From Heloderma charlesbogerti (lineage: Eukaryota > Chordata > Lepidosauria > Squamata > Helodermatidae): a DNA stretch of 64,000 nucleotides. The position numbers and the translations under genes were made by a program. The notes under the pieces are model-generated. The model was not told where the DNA came from. It worked only from the letters and a program-made list of their open reading frames with translations, and made no database searches. Below are positions 32,683 to 44,125 of the stretch, piece by piece. Position 1 is the stretch's first letter, and every line of letters starts with the position of its first letter. The stretch spans positions 124,001 to 188,000 of the forward strand of contig JANEZZ010000301.1 of assembly GCA_026122225.1 (NCBI GenBank), read 5' to 3'.

Positions 32683-35180
32683 TTCCTAACAATACAATAT
32701 TCTTAGGAGGACACAACAATAACGAAAAGGAGAAGAAAGGGGGGGGAGAAAAAAAATTTTTTTTTCTTTTTATTTTTTAAAGGGTTAAATTTAAACTCCA
32801 ATACACACGGGCTTCAGATCCCCTTCTACTTTAAAAACTATACCTATAACATTGGCAATATTACAATTCAATAATCAACCTTACATTTCAATATCATATC
32901 ATCAGTCTTATAACAAGGAAGCAGGCCTCCAATTCATTCCCATTTTTATTGCCCTTAAGTTAGAATATAATAGTAATAATAAAGCTTAACAGTTTAACCA
33001 ACCAAAAATCTTACTAAGTAGGCTTATAGTGATGATGATGATGATATGAAATTATAATGTTATATAATAATAAAGCTTGGAAGCAACCTTACAACAGTCA
33101 GTAATATATTTTATACTAGATATATAAATGATTGTGCACAATACACCCTCAAACAATATATTTAAATACAGCGTATCATATCAATTTTAGAGAACGAGAA
33201 TTTAAAGTAAAATAAAAAAGAGAAGAAAAATGAAAGAAAGCAAATGAATATTTCCACGCTTTTGTTGTTGAGTGCCCCAGCCCCTCGCATTTACTTTGCA
33301 TATGCTAGCCCTGCCCAGGGGTGTGTCTTTCACTGTGACCCTGGTCAAGCGGTGTTTCCCGTCCCTGGGTTTCCCAGCACAAATCTATGTGTGTCTACAT
33401 AGGTCTACAAAGTCCTGGTGCCAAGCCTTTATCCCTGCTCAGTCACCATCAATTGAAATAGCACATTTAGTAGGCTTAAAGCACTGACTAGAGCCATGGT
33501 AAATCAAGCATTTCAAGAGTGAAAGGTTGACTGGAGCAACTCCACTAAAGGCTGTCTCACTTCTCAGTGAAGCACCATGTTGATGCTGTGTTTATTTTAC
33601 GTTCTGTTTATTGTTATTAGGAAGTTGTTAATACGCACCTTCGATCCTTTGCAGCTTCGCAACATGGGAACGTCACGGCAAAGGAGAAAGTGTTGTAGAA
33701 GTAATAATGTAGTAGTAGCAGGGGGGAGCCTGGATGTGGGGGGGAGCCTGTCTCATTGGCTGAACACCCCTGCCAGTCTGATGACATTCAGTTCCACTCC
33801 CCCCAGAAGTATGTTCCTGTCAAACAGATTATAAAGGTATGGTGCACTCATTCATGGGTCCCTGCTGGACCAAAACCAATTCCATGAAAAATCTGGGTTT
33901 TTGGAGAAAAATTTCCATTTGCTTCTCCTTCTGTTGTCACGGAGATTCCCCCTTGGATAGCCTCTCTTTTCAGAACATTTTGGAATGTGCATCCAGACAT
34001 ATATCCAAATACAGGATGCAACAGAATACACATCTGCCTCCACATTGTGATGAATGTAGTCATGCAATATACTTCTCCCTCGTGACTACAGCTGGATAGG
34101 GAAGAGCCTGGGGTTGTGTCTTTTTTTTCTTTCTTTTTTTGCAGAATGGTCTCCGAAATGTACAACATCACAATAAAAGATTCCATAAAGATTCTCAAAC
34201 CCCTACTAGACTGCACAGTTTTTTCACACTCAGCCACTGCTTCCCCACCACCCCACAAGAAGTAAATGTGATAGAATCAGATGTAAGTGGATTTGGGACA
34301 ATAGTCCATACCAGCAGAACTACGATATCTATGGCAGGAATTCAACAGGCCAGATTACCATGGATCCCTAATGCCTATCAACTAGAAGGGGTTGCTCTGA
34401 CTGCAACAGTTCCTCCTCTCACTATACACATTTCTTGATGCAGCCGTAACCTGGGCAGCTGATTTGCCAGATTTCTAGGTGACTGTAATACCCACAGCCT
34501 AGTAATTGTAGAAATAAAAAAAGGCTGATTTGGGCTGCATTGCATTCCTGGACTACAGAAGTGAGGAGGAATTATAAAATAACAAGGCTGCAATCACGCA
34601 GTGGATTATTGCACACACCAGCTGCCCAGAGGAAGGACAGGTGCATGGAGTTAGTCATTCTTCAAACAATGTCACAGCCAGGCTCAGTAAAGGCTGAGTT
34701 AGGACATTGTGATTAGATTCAAGGATGCAGCATGTTTTGTACCCAGTTTACAGATCAAGGAGAAGAAAGGGAAGAAGACAAGGGCAGCTGACAAGGGCAG
34801 CTTTCTTTTCAAAGGCTTGGATCCCAAAAACTGTGAGTGGAAGGGAAAAATTGATTAGTGCTGTTCAGTGAATTCCTGCACAGGCCCTAGCAGAAGACTT
34901 CTCAGCTGCAGTGCCATCATGTAGTAGGGGATTGTGTTATAGTATGTGAGTAATGCAGATACAAGCTGTAGCATATAACCTCTAATGAGCCATAAAAAGA
35001 TGTTGAGAAAGAGTTTGTGCCATCTAAGACCAGAGGACCAGCCAATGGAAGAACTTCCCTGGATTTGGAGTCATTTATCCCATGCAATGCTCTTCCCCTA
35101 GGTTAGGAGCTGTTCTGTGAAGCATGAGAGGCTTCCCACCAGCAGACAAACACCTTTGGATCCAAGCCAATATGTCTAAT
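32683..35180. other. Unassigned, AT-rich intronic sequence
   Basis: AT-rich 32683-33240, then mixed sequence. An open stretch on minus at 33848-34258 has no recognisable domain and did not match the missing EC2. No complete repeat unit identified. Confidence 0.5.
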
Positions 35181-35258
35181 TGCTTAGAGCAGGCCAACTA
35201 CTTCAGTTTGCATTGTTTAAGCAGACCGCCTTCCCTTATACAGACCCAGGCGACCCTT
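35181..35258 (+). mobile_element. L2/CR1-like LINE fragment, left of provirus
   Basis: AGACCGCCTTCCCTTATACAG then CAGGCGACCCTT. It joins 40706 onward (AAGCTCACCAAAGG) if the provirus is removed, giving the LINE's R-x-x-L-L-P-Y-x-PxR-type segment. Confidence 0.55.
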
Positions 35259-35707
35259 TGTAGCAGCCATATCGGGGGTCAGACTAAGTAGCCTCATGCA
35301 GTCTCATGCTTCATGTTCTTGCTGAGCTCTTGCTCTCTGAAATATATGTTTGTAAGCTGATGAGACACAGAATTTCTTATCTTGTCAACAAAGGCTAAGG
35401 TCATAGAATTGTATATCTTGTTCTCTGCTGTTCTCTTCTGTTCTCTGCTTATCATAGCTACCCTATAACCCATTTCTTGTATTATAAACAATGGTGCTAG
35501 GAGAAGAAATGTTGAGGACTGCAACCCCACACAGGAGGGAGAGGAGGAGCTGTTTCCTATGTGTCACAATATCTATAAAAACCATGTGCTGATGTAAATC
35601 GGGGCTTCTGGCTCTTTGGAAATGATTCCAGCCTTAAGCCCGCACGTTAAATAAAGAAACTCTTTTTCCTTCACTCCATGGTCTCTCTGACTCTGAGTTC
35701 TGCAACA
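35259..35707 (+). repeat. ERV 5' LTR
   Basis: TG...CA ends: TGTAGCAGCCATATCGGG...GAGTTCTGCAACA, 449 bp. TATA-like CTATAAAAACC near 35573 and AATAAAGAAAC near 35651 mark U3/R/U5. About twenty differences from the 3' LTR by eye. Confidence 0.92.
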
Positions 35708-35711
35708 TAAA

Positions 35712-35729
35712 TGGTGCCATGACTCGGAT
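35712..35729 (+). other. Primer-binding site, tRNA-His type
   Basis: TGGTGCCATGACTCGGAT four bases after the LTR. The complement matches the 3' end of vertebrate tRNA-His (GAGTC-CGGCACCA) with one mismatch. Confidence 0.8.
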
Positions 35730-37627
35730 GTGGCAGGCTCTGAGACAGAGAGGTGGCAGTTGCCTGCTCTTAATTGCCGCACTGGGAGGGAGAGCTCAGC
35801 GCATGCCTCCTTTTCTTGGCGCCACCGACCTTTTTGTTGGGTAAACGGGAGAAGGCCTGCGCCGGGATCACCCAAACGGCCGCGAGCAGCAAGAGAACCT
35901 TGGGAAGCGGAGAAAGGAACTTGAGCCCTGCCCATACTGCATCTGCAATTAAGTTGAAACCCACATTGAAAGCCTTCAGGAGAAAGGCAAGTATATGGAG
36001 TAAAAAGAGGGCCCCGCCTTTAGGGAGAAAGGCCACTGGGCAGAAAAAAAGAGGGCCCCACCTTATGAAGAAGGTCAGTGTTGGTATACGTATACAAAAG
36101 AACCTACCCCTTGAGGGTAGAAGGGGGGCCTGATCACACCCCCGAGCGGGCGCCAGTACTCAGCACGGCCAGTACTCAGCAGGAAGCTGAGGAAGCTGGG
36201 GAAGCCGCTTTCCGCTCTAGTGGAAAAGTGGGAAAAGTGGGTGGCAGGGACATATGAATGAAGTGGTGAAAATTGATGATTGTGTGAGTGGCTACTGCAG
36301 TTTCTGTCACATACCGTTGACCGTCCGGGTGCCCAGGCCAGTAGCGAAGTGCGTGGTGTGAAATTCCTTGTGTGTTGGCCAGTGAGACCCCTTACTCACT
36401 GACCAATCCCCTTTCCCTCCTTGTGTCTGTCTTTATCTTAGGAGGGAGGCTATGGGAAGTGGGGGAAGCAAGACTTGCACCCCCTTGAGATGTATGTTAA
36501 AAAAAGAAGGAAAAATATTTTTTTTAAAAAAAGATTCAGAATAGAGAGAGGAAACAGAAAAAGCTCAAGGTCGAGCTGAGAGGGAAAAAAAAGAACAAGA
36601 TCTGAGGCTGTTAATTAGAGAAATGTTGCAGGACAGCCTGGCTTTTAACGAAGCGTAGGAGTGTGAGGCTGAAGAAGTAGCTGTTAGCTTAGCGCGCCGA
36701 GAGGGGGGGCAGGAAAATTGCCCACAACGTTCTCAGTTGTGCAACATCATCACCTCGCCTAATTGAGATGAAATCCCTAAGAAATAAAAACTGAAAATGA
36801 AGACCCAGAAGATGAAGGCGCAAAATGAAATAAAAATGAAGAATCAGCCCCAGGGCACAGGCTAGACCCCTCTTCGAGTAGAAAGTGTGCCATAAGACTG
36901 TCCCAAGGCAGAATGAAGTGGAAAGACCACAATGAAGATCTCTGTCAAGGTAGCCGTGTTTAGCTTTGAACTGTCCTAGAATTTCATAGAGCCTGTAGAC
37001 CATCAGCTATATGATTTCTGAAGAGCGTAACTGTTAAGCTTTTGCCGTGGGATTCCCTGCAATGAAGAAATCTCACTAATTTGAGTGTCCAGTGTTAGAC
37101 TGCCTGAGTGTGTGTGCTGAAGAGACCGAGAAACCAGACAGCATGTTCCTGGCCAAGCCAAAATCACGCTACTACCATGCTCCTGGAAGCTGCAATAACT
37201 GTGTAAGCTGAGAGACCCAACCTGATTGAGAAGAAAAGAAGATATTAGAGTAACTGTTTTAAAAAACAGTGAAACCTGTGTAGCTGGCTGGCTGACACTG
37301 TCAGTGATGTTACAACTTTAAATTAAGACTGTTTTCCTGTTTGAGACCCCAGCGAAAAAAGCTGACCCGAGTTATTTGTTGCCCATGCCAAAGCAAAAAT
37401 TTAGCTGCCCTGTACCTCATCATGTCCTGTTTTGAGCTTGCGATTTACAAATACAAGCAAACTGAGAAGCTTGCCTTTGAAGTCCTGCAAATCACCCCAC
37501 CGCCTCCCCGAAGAAGATTAATGGCTGCCTGAAAAATGCAAGTATAAGGCGATGCCCATCACCCCCCAGCGTCCTGAGTTTCGGCACTTTGCTTTCGTGT
37601 ACCAAGTCGAAGGGGAAGAGAAAAAAA

Positions 37628-37699
<72 letters not shown>

Positions 37700-38429
37700 A
37701 AATCCCTGGCTAGCTTGTCTAGTGATAGATAGCCCCGAGAGCTTCCCCCCCCCTTGCTGGATCTGCTCCATCATGCCTTACCATGCAAAAAATGTTTTCC
37801 ATTCATTGTGTTAAACTGCAAAAAAGTTTGTTGTGTATATTTTATGATTTCTTAGATATCATAAAATATATGTGATATTTGCAGATTAGTGTTAGTTGCA
37901 ACTCCAAATGATACTGTGTGTGTGGTTCCCAATGGATGACAAAGAGAAAAGACAAAGTCAAGTAGAGAAAGACAGAGGCAAGTAGAAAAGACAGAAATAG
38001 AGAAAGTGACAGACAGAGAAGGGAAAAAAAGAAGAAAGAGAAGGCAAGAGGCAAAGAGAAAGAACATTTGTAGAGAAGAAGCATGGCCATAGTTGCCCCC
38101 AGGGTAAATTAGAAGCAGCTGATTATGCCTGGAGCTTATTACCTGGGGTAAAGTAGCCACAATAATATAATAGTTCTTTAAGATGAAGAAAATGTAACTA
38201 GAAGGAGAAGAAGAGCCTATCCCAAATGTGTGTCATTGGGACTAGTGTAAGGCAGAAAGGTTTAAGTAAGTGAGTTTAACTTGAAAAAAGACAAATAAAG
38301 AGACAAGGCTGGTGCATAGAGAAGAAAGTTTTATATAAAAAGTTTGAAACATGATCTGCAATACAGGCAGATCAGGAAGAAAAAGAAAGAAAAAGAAAGA
38401 GAGAGAGATTTCTGCTCCCATATTAATAA

Positions 38430-38712
38430 ATAAAAGTGTTACCAAGCACTTTGTTTGGGAAGCGAAGTCTGTTTACAGGAAGCTGTGCCTGAGAACCAAA
38501 CACTTCTAGCCTATGCTGAAAATGCTTGCTAGTGTTGTGCTGCCTCATGGGTAACATGTATGGTATAAAACCCATTTAGCCCAATAGCTTGTGGTTCAGA
38601 GAAGCTGTCTGATCCAACCATTAGGTATGCCTGTGTGTTGTAAGTTACCCAATAAAGTCTCCTTGTAAGTAACCCCCCCCCTCGCTGGAATCCCAAAACA
38701 CAAGCGGGGCTA
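38430..38712 (+). repeat. Possible second LTR-like segment inside the provirus
   Basis: GGTATAAAACCCA near 38560 and CCCAATAAAGTCTCC near 38648 look like a TATA box and poly(A) signal in LTR spacing. Gag-like coding resumes just after. Edges not defined; could be leader sequence instead. Confidence 0.35.
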
Positions 38713-39110
38713 GAGCGCCTCACCCAGTATCAAACCCTGCAGTTAGAAGCCATGAAGGCAGGTATGAAGAAGTCAGTTAATATGACCAAAGTGTCTAAAG
38801 TGCTGCAAGGTGCCACCGAGGCCCCAGAGCATACTTAGAGCATCTTTTAGATGCCTATCGCCAGTATACCCCCCTCAACCCAAAGGCCCAAGAAGACGTG
38901 GACGAAAAAATGAAAGAAGACCCAGCAGAAGCAGAGGCACAGTGTGCCCAGTGTGGACAAGATAGACATTGGTGGCATGAATGCCCAAATAAAATGAATC
39001 AAATACACAAAGGAGAAAACCAAAGGGGCCAGAACGGGCGAGAGAGAAGACAGCTTGAGAGGGGCCATGACATTAACTGTGAGGGGCCATGACATTGACT
39101 TCATGATTGA
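38713..39110 (+). pseudogene. gag: ERV gag remnant (capsid end, nucleocapsid, start of protease)
   Basis: Capsid C-terminal-like coding with EAPE at about 38815, broken by a stop, then a shifted frame with one zinc knuckle CAQCGQDRHWWHEC (C-x2-C-x4-H-x4-C, about 38942-38983). The single knuckle is typical of gammaretroviruses. A protease-like IDTG follows near 39104. Stops and shifts show it is non-functional. Confidence 0.8.
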
Positions 39111-39648
39111 CACTGGAGTGGCATCAAGAGCAAGCAAACGTTAGCCTTAAACAAGAAGTCCAAACACTGGGCAAAGTTCTTCAAGCCCAGCGTCGCTTTG
39201 TCTTAGAAAATAAGCCCCAATTCCCATCACAGAAGTTCATCCTTTCCAACCAGGAAATAAAGTATAAGTTAAAGAGGAAAAAAGTAACCCTTTAACTCCC
39301 AAGTGGAGAAGACCGAAAACTGTTATACTTTCTACCTCCGCAGCTATGAAAGTAGCTGGAGTTAAACCCTGGATACATTAGACACGAGTCAAGAGAGCGA
39401 GAGGGGGGGAGTAGACTGTAAACAAAAATCCTTTGAAAGGATTTCTTTCCTTTTCAAAAATCCTTTAAAAATTAGTCTGAAAAAGCAGTAAAAAGACTCA
39501 GGCTTGACCTTACTGTGGGCACACCGGGAGACTGTCCACCCTGCGTACGGTCAGACCTGCAACTGGAGAATTGAAGAAGGGGACTAGACTCTACTGCAGC
39601 TTGCCAGGTGAATAGCTGCCCAGCGTACGGTCAGATCCCAAAGAAGAT

Positions 39649-40156
39649 CAAACATGCGTGTTGTAGTGTTAGTAGTGTTGCATTGTGTTTCCTTAATAAG
39701 GTGCGAAAAAGGGGGGCCAGCCCCTGGAAGAGAAAGTCTGTCCCAGAGATTCGCTAATAATTAGTGGCTTCACCTGGCTAACATCACTGGAGTAAAACAT
39801 TTTTGTTTGCCAAGAGATATACCTGCAAACAGGTTTTTTTATCTTTTTCTCCTCCATCATTTAATTTGACTAATAATAGTAATGCTATAAATAAACAGAT
39901 CAATAATCTGCATGCATAATATAGTAGCTGACATAACAATGGGAGAAAACAATTAGCTAAATTGGTTAACCCCTTGGCTTCCAGATCTTAGCTGGCTTAA
40001 GGCATTGTTCATCCTAATTCTACCAGTGTTGTTCATAGAGATACTGTTATGCCTTTGCATTCCTTGTCTTATGCGCTGTTTAACCAATCAGTTTTATGTC
40101 TCGGCTAATAAAACTGCCGCTCTCTACGCTCTAATAACTCAACAAGATATTAAGTA
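39649..40156 (+). pseudogene. env: ERV env remnants
   Basis: An ATG at about 39653 begins a hydrophobic leader ending near a Cys, followed by a short surface-like stretch with stops. At about 39976-40156 a separate frame gives a hydrophobic membrane span, a Cys-rich turn and a short cytoplasmic tail ending in TAA. Most of the surface and ectodomain coding is absent. Confidence 0.65.
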
Positions 40157-40249
40157 AGAGGGTTGCTATAAGAGTCCTGTGTTATGCTTCGCAAACCAGA
40201 ATGTCTATTTGTGTAATAAAATGCTATAATTGTAATGAAATTATGCATT

Positions 40250-40260
40250 TAAGGGGGGAA
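40250..40260 (+). other. Polypurine tract
   Basis: AAGGGGGGAA directly before the 3' LTR, as expected for plus-strand priming. Confidence 0.8.
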
Positions 40261-40705
40261 TGTAGCAGCCATATCGGGTGTCAGACTAAGTAGCCTCATG
40301 CAGTCTCATATTTCATGTTCTTGCTAAGCTCTTGCTCTCTGAAATATATGTTTGTAAGCTGACAAGACGCAGGAATTTCATATCTTGTCAATACAAGGTC
40401 ATAGAATTGTATATCTTGTTCTCTGCTGTTCTCTTCTGTTCTCTGCTTATCATAGCTACCCTATAACCCATTTCTTGTATTATAAACAATGGTGCTAGGA
40501 GAAGAAATGTTGAGGACTGCAACCCCACACAGGAGGGAGAGGAGGAGCCATTTCCTATGTGTCACAATATCTATAAAAACAATGTGCTGATGTAAATCGG
40601 GGCTTCTGGCTCTTTGGAAATGATTCCAGCCTTAAGCCCGCACGTTAAATAAAGAAACTCTTTTTCCTTCATTCCGTGGTCTCTCTGACTCTGAGTTCTG
40701 CAACA
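40261..40705 (+). repeat. ERV 3' LTR
   Basis: 445 bp, TGTAGCAGCC...TTCTGCAACA, with the same TATA-like and AATAAA elements as the 5' LTR; followed by the CCTT duplication. Confidence 0.92.
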
Positions 40706-41755
40706 CCTTAAGCTCACCAAAGGAGGCTTTGCTGGGCATTCCAAAACTAATGGAATGTCACCACACAATACCTCAATGGCGGGCTTTCTCGGTAGTGGCA
40801 CCCAGCCTCTGGAAAGCCATCCTTCATGCAGTTCAGGAGACAGAAAATGTGGCATCTTTTCAATGCCTGCTGAAAACACACTTGTTCACCCAGGCTTTCC
40901 CTGGGCTATAATTAAATTAATCATTCTGCTCCATCTTACTGTTGCTTAGGGATGTCAGAGAATTCCACCATGGATCTCGGTGAGGCCGAATGCCAGTGCA
41001 TTTGGACCCCCAAAATCTGTGGCGGAACGAAGCCCCCGCCCCACCACCCTGCGAAAGGCACGTGAAGTGGGACACTTGCCTGGTGCCATTCGTGCTGCTT
41101 TGTGAATGGCGGCCACGTCTGCGGCTGCCATTCGCTTCCCTATTTTTGCTGTGATAGGCTACATAAATACTTACATGGCCTATCACGGCTAACGCAGGGA
41201 CACCATTTGCATCCCTGCGGAGGCCATGATAAGATATGTAAATATTTCTGTAGCCTATCATGGCAAAAAAAGGGAACGCAAATGGTGGCCGCCGTAGCCA
41301 CCGCCATTTGCATTCCCTTTTTTTGCCATGATAGGCTACGGAAATATTTACATAGCCTATCAAGGCCAAAAAACAGGAATGCAAATGGCGGCCACTGTAG
41401 CTGCCGCCATTTGCGTCCGCAGGCTCCATATGGTGCCTGCGAATGCACCCGGCCAGCGGCTCCGCAGAGTTCCCGCGGAGTGGAGCTGGCCACGTTAGGA
41501 TTTCGGAGGGAGTTGTGGAGTGCCTCCCCCTGCACCACGAATCACCCTGTCGAAAAGGTAAGTGACTTTCGTACATCCCTACTGTTGCTATATTGCTTTG
41601 ATTGTAATTGGAAGTGTTTTTAATGTTGCGTTTTTTAATATTTCATTTCAATGTCATTTGAATATTCATTGTGAATATTGTAAATATTAAAAAATATTTA
41701 GTGGTATATAAGTGTTACAAATAAAATAAATAAATAAATAAATAAATAACACCCT
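40706..41755 (+). mobile_element. L2/CR1-like LINE 3' end, split by a hAT MITE
   Basis: The frame has WRAFSVVAPSLWKA and LLKTHLFTQAFPG at 40777-40910, then 3' UTR interrupted at 40947-41581, then (AAATA)n at about 41725. Same 3' end type as 31190-32682 but old. Confidence 0.8.
40947..41581 (-). mobile_element. Palindromic hAT MITE copy 5 (subfamily I, reversed)
   Basis: TAGGGATGTCAG...CGTACATCCCTA, perfect duplications CTGTTGCT (40939-40946, 41582-41589), 635 bp. Contains GATAGGCTACATAAATAC and related stems. Plus-strand donor AAAAGGTAAGTG near the right end; near the left end the minus-strand donor is CCAGGCAAGTG, a GC-type variant. The minus-strand ATG frame before it is open. Confidence 0.92.
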
Positions 41756-42198
41756 CCCTAACAGGTATTTGCAGATCTGGGCCTAAGATTAAAAGGCTAG
41801 TTCACACATCCATGAACACAACTTGATTTCTCATCACTTGATGGTTTATACGCCAATATGTGAGCTGAGAATCATTACGGAAACATTCTTTATGGTATTG
41901 TACAATTAGGAGCCTATTGAAAAAAACAATCCATACTCTTCTTCAGATTAGATGTTATATAAAACAAAAATACCCCCTAAATAGGCTGTGTATGTTTTGG
42001 GAGTGGTAACAAAAATCCCAGCACAGGCCACAGGGTATTTTAATTAATGTAGGAAATGTAATTTAAAATTTAAAATAGAAACCTTCCTTTCATGAGTTAT
42101 GATGGGATGAGATGGGATTGTAGTATCTGTGTGCTATACATTTATACCAGTCCCCAAAAATTACGCTTTGGACCTGCAATCAGGAGCTGCCAAATGAA

Positions 42199-43062
42199 TA
42201 GGGATGGACGAAAGGGACTTACCTGGTCCCGCGGCTTGCTTCGCGGTGGGGGGGAGGTGCTTCGGTTCTCCCCCCGAAGTTCAGGCAAGGGGGGGAGGCG
42301 CCCCGTCTCGCCCGGCCGAAATTCAGGCCGGGGGGGGAGGCGCCCCATCCCTTGCTGCTGAAATTCAGGCCGGGGAGGAGCGCCCTGTCTACCCGGCCGC
42401 GAAAAAAAAAGTAAAGAAAAAAAAAAACACCCATGATAGGCTACGTAATGATTTACATAGCCTATCATGGCTAGATTTCCAAAGTCAGCCGTGATAGGCT
42501 ATGTAAATCGTCACGTAGCCTATCACGGGTGACTTTGAAAAAAAAAGTCATGGGGCACCGCCATTTGCGTTCCTTAGTTTGGCACATCTAGTCTATGTAA
42601 AGATTTACATAGACTACGGCGAAAATAAGGGAACGCTATAATGGGCGCCGCCATTTGCGTACGCGCTTTTTTTTTTTTTTTCCAAAGTCACCCGTGATAG
42701 ACTAGATGACGATTTACGTAGCCTATCATGGCTGAGTTTGGAAATCTATCATGTAGCCGTGACAGGTTACGTAAATCGTTACGTAGCCTATCACGGGTAT
42801 GTTTTTTTTTTCTTTTCCTTTTTTACTTTGCAATGGCGGCGGCGGCAGCCGGTCAGAAGACTGGCCGCCACCGCTGCCCCCGCCGAAACGCCACCGAAAC
42901 GCCGCCGGGACCTGCCGCCGAGAGGGACATTCGCATGAGGTAAGTCCCATCCCGGGGGGGAACGGGGGGGCGGCGGAGAATTTCACCACCAATTTCGGGG
43001 GGGTCGAATGCATTGGCATTCGGCCTCCCGGAGATTCGTGGAGAAATTCTCCGCCATCCCTA
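42199..43062 (+). mobile_element. Palindromic hAT MITE copy 6
   Basis: TAGGGATGGACG...CGCCATCCCTA; duplications CAAATGAA (42191-42198) and CACATGAA (43063-43070), 7 of 8; 864 bp. Donors ACCAGGTAAGTCC on minus near the left and ATGAGGTAAGTCC on plus (GT at 42940). ATG at 42833 opens 107 nt without stop to that donor. Confidence 0.92.
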
Positions 43063-43159
43063 CACATGAACCAACCCTAGGAGTTGAAAGAATAAATCAA
43101 TCATACAGGAGACAGTAATGGACAGAAACAATACTTCCTATATGATACTACCCACAATC

Positions 43160-44103
43160 TAGGGATGGCGGAGAATTTCTCCCCGAAACTTCGGGGGGCC
43201 GAGCGCCAGCGTGTTCGGCCCCCCGAACAAGTTTCGGGGAGAAATTCTCCGCACCCCCCGCCCACACCCCGCACCCCCCCCCGGGACGGGACTTACCTTC
43301 CCTGAATGTCCCCCCTGGCGGCGGGTCCGGCTGGCGGTTCGTCCGGTGTTCGAGCGGGGTGGGAGCGGCAGCTGGTCTTTCGACTGGCTGCCGCCCCCGC
43401 CATTGCAATGAAAGGAAAAAAAAAAAAAGTCCCCTGATAGGCTACGTGACGATTCACGTAGCCTATCACGGCTAGATTTGCAAAGTCAGCCGTGATAGGC
43501 TACGTGAATTGTCACATAGCCTATCACGGGTGACTTTAAAAAAAAAAAAAAAGAGTGTGTACGGATAATGGCGGCCCCCATAGGGAGCCGCCATTCCCGT
43601 TCCTTATTTGGTGGCTGTAGTCTACGTAAATGTTTACGTAGACTACGGCGAAAATAAGGGCAACGCTATTTGCGTTGCCCTTATTTTCGCCGTAGTCTAC
43701 ATAAACATTTACGTAGACTACAGCAACTAAATAAGGAACGCGAATGGTGGCTCCCTATGGGGGCCGCCATTCGCGTACGCGCTTTTTTTTTTTTTTTTAA
43801 AGTCACCCGTGATAGGCTACGTGACGATTCACGTAGCCTATCATGGCTGACTTTCCAGATCTAGCCATGATAGGCTACGTGAATCGTCACGTAGCCTATC
43901 AGGGGACGTGTTTTTTTGTTTTTTGTTTACTTCCGTGTTCGCGGCCGGGCGAGGCGGGAAGCCTCCTCCCCGGCCTGAATTTCGGCCGGGCGAGAAGGGA
44001 AGCCTCCCCCCCCTGGCCTGAACTTCGCGGGGGGAGCAGCGAAGCGCTCCCCCCCACCGCGAACAAGCTGCAAGAAAAGGTAAGTGACTTTCATCCACCC
44101 CTA
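43160..44103 (-). mobile_element. Palindromic hAT MITE copy 7 (subfamily II)
   Basis: TAGGGATGGCGG...TCATCCACCCCTA, perfect duplications CCACAATC (43152-43159, 44104-44111), 944 bp. The middle is one long inverted repeat: GATAGGCTACGTGACGATTC stems, GGCGGCCCCCATAGGGAGCC, GTAGTCTACGTAAATG, centred on GCAACGCTATTTGCGTTGC at about 43671. Donors face outward at both ends. The minus-strand ATG (43401-43403) opens 107 nt to the donor. Confidence 0.93.
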
Positions 44104-44125
44104 CCACAATCTCAAGGATACCCAC

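Larger units (their letters stand above)
35259..40705 (+). mobile_element. Endogenous retrovirus, gammaretrovirus-like, defective
   Basis: Two LTRs (35259-35707 and 40261-40705), primer site, gag and env remnants, purine tract, and CCTT at both outer edges (35255-35258, 40706-40709), a 4-bp duplication usual for gammaretroviruses. The internal region is 4.55 kb. No reverse transcriptase or integrase motifs were found, so pol is deleted or unrecognisable. The element is old and cannot encode a complete virus. Confidence 0.9.

Noticed and set aside
33848..34258. 136-codon minus-strand open frame considered as EC2
   Set aside because: No DxD, LDxE or DxNDN motif in any frame; likely chance.
35730..36133. 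Open frames just after the 5' LTR
   Set aside because: They sit in the retroviral leader, are basic and low in complexity, and show no recognisable gag matrix motif.
22202..44103. CRISPR-like array from the repeated GATAGGCTACGTAAAT stems
   Set aside because: Repeats are in both orientations, spacers are irregular and the DNA is vertebrate; these are stems of hAT MITEs.
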